Shown here piece by piece: positions 52,361 through 61,681 of a DNA stretch of 64,000 bases. The stretch comes from AG1 sp035559775 (GTDB lineage: Archaea; Thermoproteota; Thermoprotei_A; Sulfolobales; AG1), in NCBI GenBank assembly GCA_035559775.1, contig DATMAU010000008.1:1-64000 (forward strand), in the 5' to 3' direction. Position numbers and translations under genes: made by a program. The notes beneath the pieces were generated by a model, which ran no database searches, was not told the origin of the DNA, and was given only the letters and a program-made list of their open reading frames with translations. The first letter of the stretch is position 1. Every line of letters begins with the position of its first letter.

Positions 52361-52699
52361 GCACTATCCCAATTACTATAACCTGAAAGAAATATATTGT
52401 TGGAATAGATTTGTTTTCTGAGCAAAGGCTTTAATGTTTTCAGCTACTATATGTTGTGATCCTGCCCCAATGAGGGCAGAAGCATCAGAGGCGGAGAAGG
52501 CATTACACCTAGCGCTCTGCTCAGATACCTGTGAGGCGACTCCAGCAATGCTCTGTCGATAAAGCTCCCAATGAACCCATGATTCGTATCTGGGTTTTGA
52601 GGGAAAGCCTAGTCTGGGCTGATAAGTGTGGGCAACCACATGGGGGCATCACGGGTTGCTTAATCCCTGTGTAGCGTTATATATAGCTTAGGAGCTTGT
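52361..52699. other. Intergenic stretch with a hairpin and possible mobile-element relic
   Basis: CTGCCCCAATGAGGGCAG at 52462-52479 is a perfect 6-bp stem with a 6-base loop. After it the plus strand has a 30-codon frame (ATG 52471) and further open frames (NEPMIRIWVLRESLVW), which look like the decayed 3' end of an OrfB-type gene. An 87-codon frame on the minus strand covers the same DNA but looks spurious. A TATA element (TTATATATAG, 52676-52685) precedes the aldolase gene. Confidence 0.35.
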
Positions 52700-53317
52700 T
52701 TGGAGAGGGGCTTCGACGTCAGTGTAAGGGTAAAGCTTGTTGACGCGGCCAGGAGGCTATATTTGAGGGGATTCAACTCAACCTTTTCCGGTAATGTGAG
52801 TGTTAGGAGTAGTTATAAAAACCACTTCTGGATAACCCCTAGGGCTTATGATAAAGCTTCGCTAACGATAGAGGATCTAAGCCTAGTTGATATAGCGACA
52901 GGTAACAGGATCATGGGGGCAGAGCCCTCCTCGGAGTATAAGGTTCACCTAGAGATCTATAGGGCTAGAGATGATGTCAACGCAGTGATCCATACGCACC
53001 AGGTCTACACAATGGTAGCCCACAGGGCAGGGCTTCTAAGGAGAGATCTTCTCGAAGAGAGCTATGAGGCTAGAGCATATCTGGGAGGCATATCATATAT
53101 ACCGAGGCTAGAGCCGGGGAGCTGGGAGCTGGCTAAAGCCGTATCGCAACAGTTGGTTGATAAGAGGAACGTTGCTGTCATCATGGATGGGCATGGGGTA
53201 GTGCTCGTAGGTGGAAGCATTGATGAGGCCCTCAACAGGGCTGAGATCCTCGAGATGGAGTCTATAAGGCTCATAAATCTAGCCCTTCTGGGGGTTATCA
53301 AGATTGATCGTGCTTAG
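52700..53317 (+). CDS. Class II aldolase/adducin family protein
   Basis: A 205-residue zinc enzyme of the fuculose-phosphate aldolase/ribulose-phosphate epimerase fold. Visible features are the phosphate-binding loop FNSTFSGNVSVRS near residue 25, WITPRAYDK, the catalytic Glu in PSSEYKVHLEIYR near 80, the zinc ligands in VIHTHQ near 97 and a third ligand in IMDGHGVVLVG near 157. It probably cleaves or dehydrates a sugar phosphate (fuculose-1-P or methylthioribulose-1-P); which one is not clear. The TTG start at 52700 has GGAG upstream. It overlaps the next gene by 14 bases. Confidence 0.82.
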   Translation: MERGFDVSVRVKLVDAARRLYLRGFNSTFSGNVSVRSSYKNHFWITPRAYDKASLTIEDLSLVDIATGNRIMGAEPSSEYKVHLEIYRARDDVNAVIHTHQVYTMVAHRAGLLRRDLLEESYEARAYLGGISYIPRLEPGSWELAKAVSQQLVDKRNVAVIMDGHGVVLVGGSIDEALNRAEILEMESIRLINLALLGVIKIDRA

Positions 53318-53771
53318 GGCTGGGGATAAGATAACCGTGGTTAAAGGGGATGAGAAATATAGGGAGGGGGATGCAATAGATCTTTTCGAAGCGTCCTATC
53401 TAGTCTATAGCGGTAGAGCAAAAGCCATTGATGAGAAAGACGGAGAGCTCGGAGTTAAGGAGCTCTTTATGAGATACGCTAGCGGCGATCTATGGTGGAT
53501 ATACTTCACAGTATTTACAGACCTAGCATCCAGGGGGAGAAGGATTAGGAGGGGCTATGGTGAGAGAAGCATCATAGTCGAGCACGAGGGTGAGAAATAC
53601 ATGGTATACGTTACAGAGGAGGGTGCTAGAGTACCCCTCATAACCCTCCTCTCATGGATCGAGAGCTCCCAGCATAAAGACCTGATCCCGGTTATAGCGG
53701 TTGTAGACATGTACGGTGATGTGACATACTACCAGGCTATGAGCATATCTCTAAAGAGGCTCCAGCTATAG
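53304..53771 (+). CDS. tRNA-splicing endonuclease subunit, probably the non-catalytic (structural) one
   Basis: A 155-residue EndA-family protein. The C-terminal nuclease-like domain has FTVFTDLASRGRRIRRGYGERSIIV near residue 72-97 and VPLITLLSWIESSQ, then VIAVVDMYGDVTYYQA at the end. The catalytic triad of active subunits (Tyr, His of HSxY, Lys) is not all present: I see no HS motif. This fits the structural subunit of the crenarchaeal two-subunit enzyme that cuts tRNA introns. The start is TTG 53304 or GTG 53310, inside the end of the aldolase gene. Confidence 0.78.
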   Translation: MIVLRAGDKITVVKGDEKYREGDAIDLFEASYLVYSGRAKAIDEKDGELGVKELFMRYASGDLWWIYFTVFTDLASRGRRIRRGYGERSIIVEHEGEKYMVYVTEEGARVPLITLLSWIESSQHKDLIPVIAVVDMYGDVTYYQAMSISLKRLQL

Positions 53772-53916
53772 CATTCCACACCAGCAGTATATCGTCTTAC
53801 TAACAGCATGGCCCTTAGAAGAATTAGCAGCATCATATATTTATTTATTATGGATCTTGTCGAGGCCTGAATTACAGGCTTCCTATCAAAAAGTATATTA
53901 GAAACTCGAAGCCTGT
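53772..53916. other. Convergent gene junction with a weak hairpin
   Basis: Between two converging stops. GCCTGAATTACAGGC (53865-53879) can form a 5-bp stem and is followed by AT-rich DNA. It may aid termination in either direction. Confidence 0.25.
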
Positions 53917-54738
53917 CTAGCCTTGTCTTTTGATATAATTATTTATATAGTTATTCTTGATAACCCTAACCACAGCTCCACCGAAGTGGTGGGCAAGCCA
54001 TCTTAACAGCTTATACCTAGCACTAATCACTATATCGCCATTAAACCCAGGATCCTTTATCCTCCTAACAATCTCACTAGCAACCTCACTACTCCTAAGC
54101 ACAGGAGCTATGGAAGAGCCCCTAACACTCCACCTATGCTTCATCGAGCTGTCGGTGAGGACAACGTTCCTGTGAAAATCTGTATCGACATACCCTGGAT
54201 AGACCCCTATGACTCTTATCCCATAGGGGCTTAGCTCTATCCTGAGCACGTCTGTGAGGGCTTTGAGGGCAGCTTTTGTAGCATTATATAGGGAGAGCCA
54301 TGGCATCGGGGTGTATACTGCGAGGGTGACTATGTTCACTATACAGCCGCCCCCTGTTTTCTTCATATATCTAGACGCCTCCCTCATAAGGATCGTCGGT
54401 GAGATCACATTGACCCAGAAGATCCTCTGGATCTCCTCATCACTGATCTCATCTATAGGGCCATAGATAGCAAACCCAGCGTTGTTAATAAGGATATCTA
54501 TCCTACCCAGCTTCTCAACAACCGATCTGACAAGGTTTGAAGAATCACTATATATAGATAGATCGGCTTTAAAGACCTCAGCCCTACCACCAATACTAGC
54601 TATATCGCCCGCAACTTTCTCAAGAATCTCAACCCTTCTTGCCGCTAGAGCAACACTATATCCCTCTCTAGCAAGCATTAGAGCTAGATCTCTCCCAATG
54701 CCCGATGATGCTCCGGTCACGAGCACGACCTTCGACAC
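53917..54738 (-). CDS. Short-chain dehydrogenase/reductase (SDR)
   Basis: A 273-residue SDR. The cofactor loop TGASSGIG is at residues 8-15, NNAG near 90 and the active-site YNATK near 155. The catalytic serine position (normally ISS before the YxxxK) reads NIVTLAVYTP, so Thr takes its place. Thr can sometimes substitute, but activity should not be assumed. The A-A-R-R after the second strand suggests NADP preference. The start is GTG at 54738. The substrate is unknown, and the gene stands alone. Confidence 0.85.
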   Translation of the reverse strand: MSKVVLVTGASSGIGRDLALMLAREGYSVALAARRVEILEKVAGDIASIGGRAEVFKADLSIYSDSSNLVRSVVEKLGRIDILINNAGFAIYGPIDEISDEEIQRIFWVNVISPTILMREASRYMKKTGGGCIVNIVTLAVYTPMPWLSLYNATKAALKALTDVLRIELSPYGIRVIGVYPGYVDTDFHRNVVLTDSSMKHRWSVRGSSIAPVLRSSEVASEIVRRIKDPGFNGDIVISARYKLLRWLAHHFGGAVVRVIKNNYINNYIKRQG

Positions 54739-54935
54739 ACAAGCCCCCCTCCGAACCTCAAAGTACTTGCCAGCTAGATTAAAACAATACCTCTAAACTA
54801 CCGGATCGAAGAAGCCTTTTAACCTAGATTACTTCCTAAGAACAGTGGCTAACTAGTATTGACCTCTTTATTACCGGTAGATCTTGTTTATTTAAACCTA
54901 CACGTTCCGAAACTAGTGAAGAGATATCAACCTGG

Positions 54936-55784
54936 GTGCGAGACATGCACAGCGAGAAGCACAGAGAGCATCTGGCTAAGGGTTTAACATATAGGGATCT
55001 GCTTAGCGATATATTGCCTCAAGATGTGTTTGAGAAGCTTCCTAGGAGTTTTGATATTGTTGGTGATATAGCTATTATAAGGATCGATGAGAATGATCTG
55101 CTGAGATATGGCGGGGAGATCTCTAACGCCATAATGAAGATCCATAAGAGGGTTAGGGCTGTATATGCTCGAGGCCCTGCTAGGGGTTCGCTGAGGATCC
55201 AGCAGCTAGAGCATCTCGGGGGTGAGAGAAGAACAGAGACTATATATAGAGAGAACGGCTTGAGGTTCTCTGTAGATATAGCGAAGATGTATGTAAACCC
55301 AAGGCTTGGGAGCGAGAGGCTGAGGATAGCAACTGAGGTGGAGGACGGAGAGCTTGTTCTAGATATGTTCTCAAGCTATGGGGCTTTTGCGATAAACATA
55401 GCTAGGATCAGGAGGTGCTTGGTAGTGGCAAGCGATATAAATAGCGATGCTGTTACCCATATGAGGAGATCCATATATATGAATAAGCTTTTAGGAGAGG
55501 TCATGCCAATAATATCCGATGCCAATAACATGCCACTCAGAGGGGTCTTCACCACCGTGATAGCTGATAACCCGACAAACATTCTAGAAAGCGTGGATGC
55601 TATTGCAAACGCGCTGGTAAAAGGTGGTAGAGCCTATATATATGCACTCACAGACGAACCAGAGACTATGGGGAGGGAGATCGAGAGATCCTCAGGCTCT
55701 AGGCTCACAATAAAGTCATACTATAAAGTAAAGGAATACTCACCAAGGCTAAACATATATAGATACCTCGCTATGAGGGTATAG
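54936..55784 (+). CDS. Trm5/TYW2-like tRNA methyltransferase
   Basis: A 282-residue class I methyltransferase. The N-terminal region (LPRSFDIVGDIAIIRI) and FSVDIAKMYVNPRLGSERLRIA near residue 115 are hallmarks of Trm5/TYW2 enzymes, followed by the AdoMet fold (VLDMFSSYGAFAINIA near 147, VVASDINSDAV near 170). The motif after strand 4 reads IADNPTNILE, rather than the NLP form of canonical Trm5, so it could be the Taw22/TYW2 type or a divergent Trm5. It modifies G37 beside the anticodon or its wyosine derivatives. The start is GTG 54936 or ATG 54945, downstream of a TTTATTTAAA box near 54888-54897. Confidence 0.82.
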   Translation: MRDMHSEKHREHLAKGLTYRDLLSDILPQDVFEKLPRSFDIVGDIAIIRIDENDLLRYGGEISNAIMKIHKRVRAVYARGPARGSLRIQQLEHLGGERRTETIYRENGLRFSVDIAKMYVNPRLGSERLRIATEVEDGELVLDMFSSYGAFAINIARIRRCLVVASDINSDAVTHMRRSIYMNKLLGEVMPIISDANNMPLRGVFTTVIADNPTNILESVDAIANALVKGGRAYIYALTDEPETMGREIERSSGSRLTIKSYYKVKEYSPRLNIYRYLAMRV

Positions 55785-55883
55785 ATAGTTATCAGGGATC
55801 CATAAAGAGTTTTAGTATCAAGCGCTAGGTATGTTTAGAAAAGGTTAGGGGTTAAAAAGAATATTGATCGAGCTGTGAGAGAT

Positions 55884-57236
55884 CTATCCATAAGTATTTC
55901 TAATACTATTTATATCATCTCGAGTGAGGGGCAGTGGGACGCTTACCTCCCCACGCCTTATCTTATCCTCAAGCTCTTTAACACCTTCCCATACCCATGA
56001 TGGTATTGAGTCCCTCATAGCCTTAACCCTAGCCTTGATCTCTTCGGGCGGTGCTGGGAGCACCTTCTTACCGGTTAGATTTTCAGCGTTTATACCCATC
56101 TGTATAAACTCGTCTAGATCCTGGAGCGTACTTACAGAGATCCCTTCGGCCAGCTCACCATCGATCTTAGTGCCTATGCCTAGAACAAGCACGCCATTAT
56201 TTCTCTTAACCACCTCTGTGAATTTGTTCTCAAGCACAAGTTTTGTAGCTATATATACACCTTTATCCACTCTCTTCATCATAGATGCTAATACAAACCC
56301 AGGGTTGATCCAGTCCTGGTTGGCGTCAACACCTATCCAGAAGGGAGGTCCCCTAGTGAGGTTTCTAGTCTTAGCTATCTCCTCCACAGCCTGGTTTATA
56401 CCCAGCCCGAGGGGGCCAGCAACGTTATATACAGCTATAGCGCCTTTCTCATACATTGGCTTCGAAGCAGTATAGCCTTTAATAACATCGCTGAAAGTGC
56501 CTGTATATGTCCATAGAACCCTGCTCTTAACCGGTGTCGCCCCTATCCCGGGAGGATCTCTGCCAAACTTCGACCTATACCACTCCAAAGCCCAGTTACA
56601 GCCCCACTTATACCCAGCCTCGAATTTCCAGAGAACAGGTATCTCTATCCCCAGAACCATCCCGACATATGGGTAGTTATATGCCGCTGCTGTTAAACAT
56701 GCTAGTGCTCCCACTAAGGCGCTCCCCTTATGCTCCTCGAACCTTATGTCGAGGAGGTTAGGTAAGGGATACTTATCTTTATACTTCTCCTTAACGACCT
56801 CCTGGGAGCTTGTATCTATTCCTGCGAAGAACTTGTTGGGGAATTCAAGGGCTACAGTGACTAGGGATTCTGTTAGTAGGAACCCGACTCCTACTATTAG
56901 CTTTACATCGGGATCCTGGGCTGCTGTTCTTAGGTTAGGTATATAGTCCTGCTCAGTCTTACTAACAAGCTCAACAACACCTATGCCGAAATCCCTTTTA
57001 GCATCATCGCCTCCTTTAAAGGCCATGTCGTTAAAGCTGAGGTCGCCTCTACCACCTATATCAGACACTATAGCTATCTTGAACTTCTGTGTAGGGGTTG
57101 TCTGAACAGCTGCTGGTGCTCTTTGTTGTGTTACTACTATATAACCTGCCACTGCAGCTATAATTACCACGAGTATCACTACAGCTATAACGGTTCTGGA
57201 GATTCCTTTGAGAGTTTTGGCATGGAAAGTCGCCAT
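55884..57236 (-). CDS. BMP-family ABC transporter substrate-binding protein
   Basis: A 450-residue protein anchored by an N-terminal helix (VIAVVILVVIIAAVAGYIVV). The BMP/PnrA fold shows FKIAIVSDIGGRGDLSFNDMA near residue 52, GVGFLLTESLV, FAGIDTSS and IGVDANQDW near 300. Relatives bind purine nucleosides or other small nutrients. A spacer tail of about 100 residues after the fold is longer than in bacterial lipoproteins. ATG 57236 has AGGAG six bases upstream and a TATATATT box near 57268-57277. The ATPase and permeases lie upstream at 57619-61394, separated by repeat family B copy 4. Confidence 0.9.
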   Translation of the reverse strand: MATFHAKTLKGISRTVIAVVILVVIIAAVAGYIVVTQQRAPAAVQTTPTQKFKIAIVSDIGGRGDLSFNDMAFKGGDDAKRDFGIGVVELVSKTEQDYIPNLRTAAQDPDVKLIVGVGFLLTESLVTVALEFPNKFFAGIDTSSQEVVKEKYKDKYPLPNLLDIRFEEHKGSALVGALACLTAAAYNYPYVGMVLGIEIPVLWKFEAGYKWGCNWALEWYRSKFGRDPPGIGATPVKSRVLWTYTGTFSDVIKGYTASKPMYEKGAIAVYNVAGPLGLGINQAVEEIAKTRNLTRGPPFWIGVDANQDWINPGFVLASMMKRVDKGVYIATKLVLENKFTEVVKRNNGVLVLGIGTKIDGELAEGISVSTLQDLDEFIQMGINAENLTGKKVLPAPPEEIKARVKAMRDSIPSWVWEGVKELEDKIRRGEVSVPLPLTRDDINSIRNTYG

Positions 57237-57414
57237 GAAAATCTCCTCTTAAGATTAAGGACTAGGAATATATAACCTTACCGATACAAATTATCAGTTT
57301 AATATAAATTACATAAAACTATTAAAAATGCCACTATAGTACTACCACACCAGGCTTTAACATCGTGGTAAGTTATTTCGCTTCCAATGGATTCTTGTCC
57401 ATAATACGTGTGTT

Positions 57415-57634
57415 AGTAGAGACCAAAAGTGTAAAGAAAATATGAAAAGCCAGGACGCCGGGTTCCCTTCACAATACTGGGCTAAAAATATGAAGGAGAG
57501 CTGTGAGTAGAGATCACGCAGAACGATGGAGGTCAATGATAAGGGCTACTGTAAATGAGTTCTAGGCTAGTGAAGCCAAAGGCTGGGTAGCTAGTATCGT
57601 GACTAACTATTATGAGGTCTATGAAGTCCGGACA
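57415..57634 (+). repeat. Repeat family B, copy 4 (decayed)
   Basis: On the plus strand the segment GGGTTCCCTTCACA, then AATATGAAGGAGAGCTGTGA, GTAGAGATCAC, GATGGAGGTCAATGATAAGG and TGAAGCCAAAGG tracks intact copy 1 base by base, but with in-frame stops. It ends near ATGAAGTCCGGACACC (57634), overlapping the last codons of the BMP-system ATPase on the other strand. It therefore sits between the binding-protein gene and the rest of the transporter operon. Confidence 0.6.
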
Positions 57635-59196
57635 CCGCCCATCATTAGCCCTATATCGACTCTCTTAGCCTCTTCTCTAGATAGGATACCCAGGATCTTC
57701 CCATCATAGATTACGGCTATTCTATCACTTAATTCCAGGATCTCGTCTAGATCCGATGATATGAGAAGAACACCTGCACCTCTATCCTTTAGTTCTCTTA
57801 ATATGGCCCTCACATAGCTTGTTGACGCTATATCGAGACCCCTGGTGGGGTTTGACGCTACAACTACCCTGGCTCCTTTACTAAGCTCTCTGGCTATGAC
57901 GAGCCTCTGCCTATTACCCCCGCTTAGTGCTCTTACCTTGACATCCAGGGTTTCAGCTGCTATTGAGAATCTTTTTATAAGCTCTTTGGCAGCTTTCTTC
58001 ACCATATCCCAATTTATGATCCATGGGATCATATTGTAGTGATATGCCGGGTCTCTTTGAAGACCTATAAGGATGTTCTCATAGATCTTCATATCCAGTG
58101 CTAGAGCGAGCCTATCCCTATCGCTCGGTATATGGATCAGCCCCTGTCTATATATATAGCTAGGAGGTTTGTTCGTTATATCAACACCATTGAGGATTAC
58201 AGAGCCTTTGAGAACATTTCTAAGCCCCGTAATAGCCTCTACAAGCTCCGACTGGCCGTTCCCCTCAACACCAGCTATTCCTAATACCTCGCCCTGGAAC
58301 AGATCTAGATCTACACCCTTAACAGCAGGCCTCCCAAGATCATCAAGCACCACGAGACCTCTGACGCTGAGGATAGGTTTGTCCGCGGATACGTTTCTCT
58401 CACCAGCCGCAACCTCTCTCCTAACTATGGCTTCTCCCCCAACCATGAGTTCAGAGAGCTTCTCAGGAGTAGCGATCCTAGTAGTCATCTCACCAGCTAC
58501 AAGACCTCTTCTAAGAACCACTACCCTATCTGTTACCTCGATGACCTCTCTTATCCTATGGGTTATAAAGATCACAGCAGCTCCTTTCCGCGTCAACTCC
58601 TTAATAAACCTGAATAGCTCTTTAGCCTCGTAGGGTGTTAAGAGGCTTGTAGGTTCGTCAAGGATCAGGACATCCGCTCCTATGAAGAGTGCTTTAAGGA
58701 TCTCTGCCCTCTGCCTAACCCCTACTGGAAGATTCTCAACAGGAATATCTAGAGGTACATCGAATCCTAGCACATTTAACAGCTTCTTAGCCCTTTCCCT
58801 AACGATGTCGAGATCTAAGCTTTTGAGCGTAGTTAAAAAGCCCCTTCCATGGACAAGGCATAGGTTCTCAAGCACTGTGAATGAGGGTACTAGGGAGAAA
58901 TGCTGGTGAACCATATATATACCTCTATTAATAGCGTCCGAGGGGTCTCGGAACCTGATCTCCTTTCCATCAATATATATCAAACCCTTAGTTGGTCTTA
59001 AAAACCCGGATAAGATCTTCATAAGGGTTGTCTTCCCAGCACCGTTCTCGCCCAATAAGCCCAAGACCTCCCCCCTATAAATATCTAGATCAACCCCTCT
59101 GAGCGCTAGGGTGCCGTCCGGATATATCTTGACTATACCACGCATGGAGATATATGGCCTATTGTGACCCGCAGAATCGCCCATTAGCGATACCAT
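57619..59196 (-). CDS. BMP/sugar-type ABC transporter ATPase, two ATP-binding domains
   Basis: About 525 residues with duplicated nucleotide-binding domains. Domain one has Walker A GENGAGKTT, a LPVGVRQRAEILKAL signature and Walker B VLILDEPTS. Domain two has a degenerate Walker A (GVEGNGQSE), an intact signature LSGGNRQRLVIAREL and Walker B VVVASNPTRGLD lacking the catalytic Glu. This asymmetry is normal in RbsA/NupO-type ATPases. I start at ATG 59196, which lies 26 bp from a TATA element (59216-59228), rather than the upstream frame from 59289. It energises the two permeases encoded just upstream. Confidence 0.9.
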   Translation of the reverse strand: MVSLMGDSAGHNRPYISMRGIVKIYPDGTLALRGVDLDIYRGEVLGLLGENGAGKTTLMKILSGFLRPTKGLIYIDGKEIRFRDPSDAINRGIYMVHQHFSLVPSFTVLENLCLVHGRGFLTTLKSLDLDIVRERAKKLLNVLGFDVPLDIPVENLPVGVRQRAEILKALFIGADVLILDEPTSLLTPYEAKELFRFIKELTRKGAAVIFITHRIREVIEVTDRVVVLRRGLVAGEMTTRIATPEKLSELMVGGEAIVRREVAAGERNVSADKPILSVRGLVVLDDLGRPAVKGVDLDLFQGEVLGIAGVEGNGQSELVEAITGLRNVLKGSVILNGVDITNKPPSYIYRQGLIHIPSDRDRLALALDMKIYENILIGLQRDPAYHYNMIPWIINWDMVKKAAKELIKRFSIAAETLDVKVRALSGGNRQRLVIARELSKGARVVVASNPTRGLDIASTSYVRAILRELKDRGAGVLLISSDLDEILELSDRIAVIYDGKILGILSREEAKRVDIGLMMGGVRTS

Positions 59197-59215
59197 GACT
59201 ATTATACGATAACTC

Positions 59216-59228
59216 GTTATAATAATAA
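59216..59228 (-). promoter_or_regulatory. TATA box for the BMP-system ATPase
   Basis: The minus strand reads TATTATTATAACG, centred about 26 bp upstream of ATG 59196. This indicates that the ATPase has its own promoter, separate from the permease pair. Confidence 0.45.
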
Positions 59229-59364
59229 ACAGAATATAATGATAGAACTGTGAGATATGGTGGAAACCGGGATCGTAAATCCTACACACTAGTAGACTAA
59301 AAGCTATTCTAAAGCTTCATAGCCTTATAGCTCCTACGGGATCTTGGATTAAAGGTAATGTGAT

Positions 59365-60342
59365 TTATTCCCTGGAATAGGGGATCCCAAGAGCTCTGGG
59401 AAGTTTTCTTCCCTTAACAGCTATTGCCACTACTGCTAATGTGACTATGTATGGTAGGGCTAGTATAAATTGATAGGGAACTCTCTCCTTAACGCCCGGG
59501 GTAATAGCTATTACAGGTGCCAGGGCATCCGCTAGGCCGAATATCAGGGCGAACCCTAGGGATCCAATAGGTTCTAGGTTTGAAGATATCACACAGGCGA
59601 GGGCTATGAAGCCCCTCCCAGCGGTGAACTCCTTAGTTATGCTTCCAAAGAAGTCCAGCGGCATGAAAGCACCTCCAAGACCTGCTAGGAATCCCCCTAT
59701 AGTTGGTGTGATCATCCTTATCATGTTAACGTTATGGCCAGCAGCGTCGAGAGCCTCTGGCGATTCACCCGCGGCCTTTATCCAGAGGCCTAGGTATGTT
59801 TTGTGGAGAATTATGTGGAGGGCTATAGCGATCACTATAGCCGCTATGGTGACCACTGATATTTGGAAACCATATATATCTAGCCTCTGTATGAGCACCT
59901 CTTTTGGTGGTAGATGGAGCCCTGGGAAGCCCCATATAGCTCTTAGGAGAAATGGTGTTATACCCATCGCTGCTATATTTAGCCCCATTCCCATTATTAT
60001 CTGATCAGCCTTACCGTATATACTCAGTACGGCCATTGCTAACCCTATGAGGGCTCCTACAAGGCCTCCAAACAATAGCCCTAGGTAGCCGTTGCCAAGA
60101 GCCTCAGCCATATATACGCCCGCTATCGCTGATATGGCAAATATACCCTCAATCCCTATGTTCACCATGCCAGCCCTCTCATTGATCGCCTCTCCAGCTG
60201 CTGCTAGTGCTAGTGGTGTCATGGCTAGAAGCGTTGTTTGTATAAACGCCTTTGGATCCGTTCCTAGCAGTTGTTGCAAGAGTATAAGGACTACCGATAG
60301 GATCGCGGCGTAGATTGATATTCTAATAATACCTTTCAACAT
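59365..60342 (-). CDS. BMP/nucleoside-type ABC permease, second subunit
   Basis: A permease of 325 residues with 8-9 helices. Family motifs are AINERAGMVNIGIEG near residue 55, KADQIIMGMGLNIAAMG near 112 and AAGESPEALDAAGHNV near 190. It pairs with the permease encoded upstream to form the pore. The ATG at 60342 shares its first base with the last base of the preceding stop (TGATG), so translation is coupled; TTG 60345 is the alternative. Confidence 0.9.
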   Translation of the reverse strand: MLKGIIRISIYAAILSVVLILLQQLLGTDPKAFIQTTLLAMTPLALAAAGEAINERAGMVNIGIEGIFAISAIAGVYMAEALGNGYLGLLFGGLVGALIGLAMAVLSIYGKADQIIMGMGLNIAAMGITPFLLRAIWGFPGLHLPPKEVLIQRLDIYGFQISVVTIAAIVIAIALHIILHKTYLGLWIKAAGESPEALDAAGHNVNMIRMITPTIGGFLAGLGGAFMPLDFFGSITKEFTAGRGFIALACVISSNLEPIGSLGFALIFGLADALAPVIAITPGVKERVPYQFILALPYIVTLAVVAIAVKGRKLPRALGIPYSRE

Positions 60343-61394
60343 CAACCCCGCATCAACCTCCCCAAGATCCTGAATAGCTCTGGCATTGAAAGCGATATAA
60401 CGATCAAACCATTTATCGCTTTGACCAGATCTGAATCGATCCCGGCGTAGTACTCCATAAACCGCCCGCCATTCTTTATACCTCCGTATAGTATTGATGC
60501 CAGGATAATCCCTACGGGGTTGTTACGCCCTATAAGTGCGACGCCGATCCCCTCGAAGCCGTATCCAGATACGTTGCCTAGAGTACCATAGATAGCATAT
60601 GTGGGTGGTCTAGCGATCACCAGTAGACATCCAGCTATTCCCGAAGCTATCCCTCCTATTAGAAAACTATAGATCATGGTTTTTCTTACATTAACCCCTG
60701 CGTATCTTGCAACATCTATTCCAGATCCTAGTAGGGAGATCTCATAGCCAAGAACGGATCTAGATATGAGGAAGTAGTATGCGAGGGCAGTGGCTATCGA
60801 TATAAAGATCCCGCCTGTGAGTGTTGTTCCAGGAACTATTGTTGAGAATCTAGAGCTCTCGAGAACGGAGAGTGTTTTCTCAGGTCTCGCAGGATCGACG
60901 AGAACCTGGGATGACATATACATAGTTATATAGTAGGCTGTCCAGTTAAGCATTATAGTGCTAAGCACCTCATGAACCCCTCTATAGACCTTAAGCAGGG
61001 CTGGGATCAATGCCCATAGCATTCCCACGAGAGCCGAAGCTACAAGGGTTAGGACTATATGGGCATGGCCAGCATAGACCAGAGGAGCTGAACCTATGGC
61101 TACTGCTGCTAACGCTCCCATATAGACCTGACCCTCAGACCCTATGTTAAAGAGCCCAGTCCTAATACCAATAGCGAAAGTAAGAGCTGTTAACGCTAGT
61201 GGCATTGAATACGAGAGGGTCTCTGCCAATGCTGTGGCATTTCCAAAAGCTCCGATGAATAGGCCTAGATACCCGGCCACAGGATCATATCTATATATAT
61301 AGATCAATAGCGCCCCTACTCCAAGCCCTATGAGAAGTGCTAGCAGGCTCTCTAGAAAAGGCTGAATCTTGTGAAGAAAGCCCCCTACTCTCAA
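60342..61394 (-). CDS. BMP/nucleoside-type ABC permease, first subunit
   Basis: A 350-residue permease with the family segments SYSMPLALTALTFAIGIRTGLFNIGSEGQ (residues about 62-90), VYRGVHEVLSTIMLNW near 135 and IDVARYAGVNVRKT near 228. With its neighbour it makes the membrane part of the BMP importer. The TTG start at 61394 lies eight bases after the predicted transcription start from the TTTAAATAAA box at 61424-61433. It is the first gene of the permease pair. Confidence 0.9.
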   Translation of the reverse strand: MRVGGFLHKIQPFLESLLALLIGLGVGALLIYIYRYDPVAGYLGLFIGAFGNATALAETLSYSMPLALTALTFAIGIRTGLFNIGSEGQVYMGALAAVAIGSAPLVYAGHAHIVLTLVASALVGMLWALIPALLKVYRGVHEVLSTIMLNWTAYYITMYMSSQVLVDPARPEKTLSVLESSRFSTIVPGTTLTGGIFISIATALAYYFLISRSVLGYEISLLGSGIDVARYAGVNVRKTMIYSFLIGGIASGIAGCLLVIARPPTYAIYGTLGNVSGYGFEGIGVALIGRNNPVGIILASILYGGIKNGGRFMEYYAGIDSDLVKAINGLIVISLSMPELFRILGRLMRG

Positions 61395-61423
61395 CTAAAT
61401 CCCGTTAATGGTTACGTAATGGC

Positions 61424-61433
61424 TTTAAATAAA
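61424..61433 (-). promoter_or_regulatory. TATA box for the BMP-system permease pair
   Basis: The minus strand reads TTTATTTAAA. Transcription should start near 61402, leaving an 8-base leader before TTG 61394. Confidence 0.5.
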
Positions 61434-61681
61434 CTGAGCAGAACAGGTATAGATCGAGGTTTAGGCGGAATACCTAGCAATCCTAGTCATTAGGTGCTGA
61501 GGCAGAGCTATAAATCCCCGCAGCAAACCTGCAGATCTACTCTACTCATTATCAATTAAGCCTCTAACAAGTGGCAAATATAACGTGAGTGTTTGGAGAA
61601 AAGCCTTATATCTAAAGAGCTGGGCGATAGATACGAGTAATCACCTATAATATCCCTTCTATAACTTTTTATGTGTCTAGA

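Noticed and set aside
52376..52639. 87-codon minus-strand ORF
   Set aside because: It overlaps a hairpin and decayed plus-strand frames, its composition is Ser/Ala/Gln-rich with no homology-like pattern, and it has no promoter.
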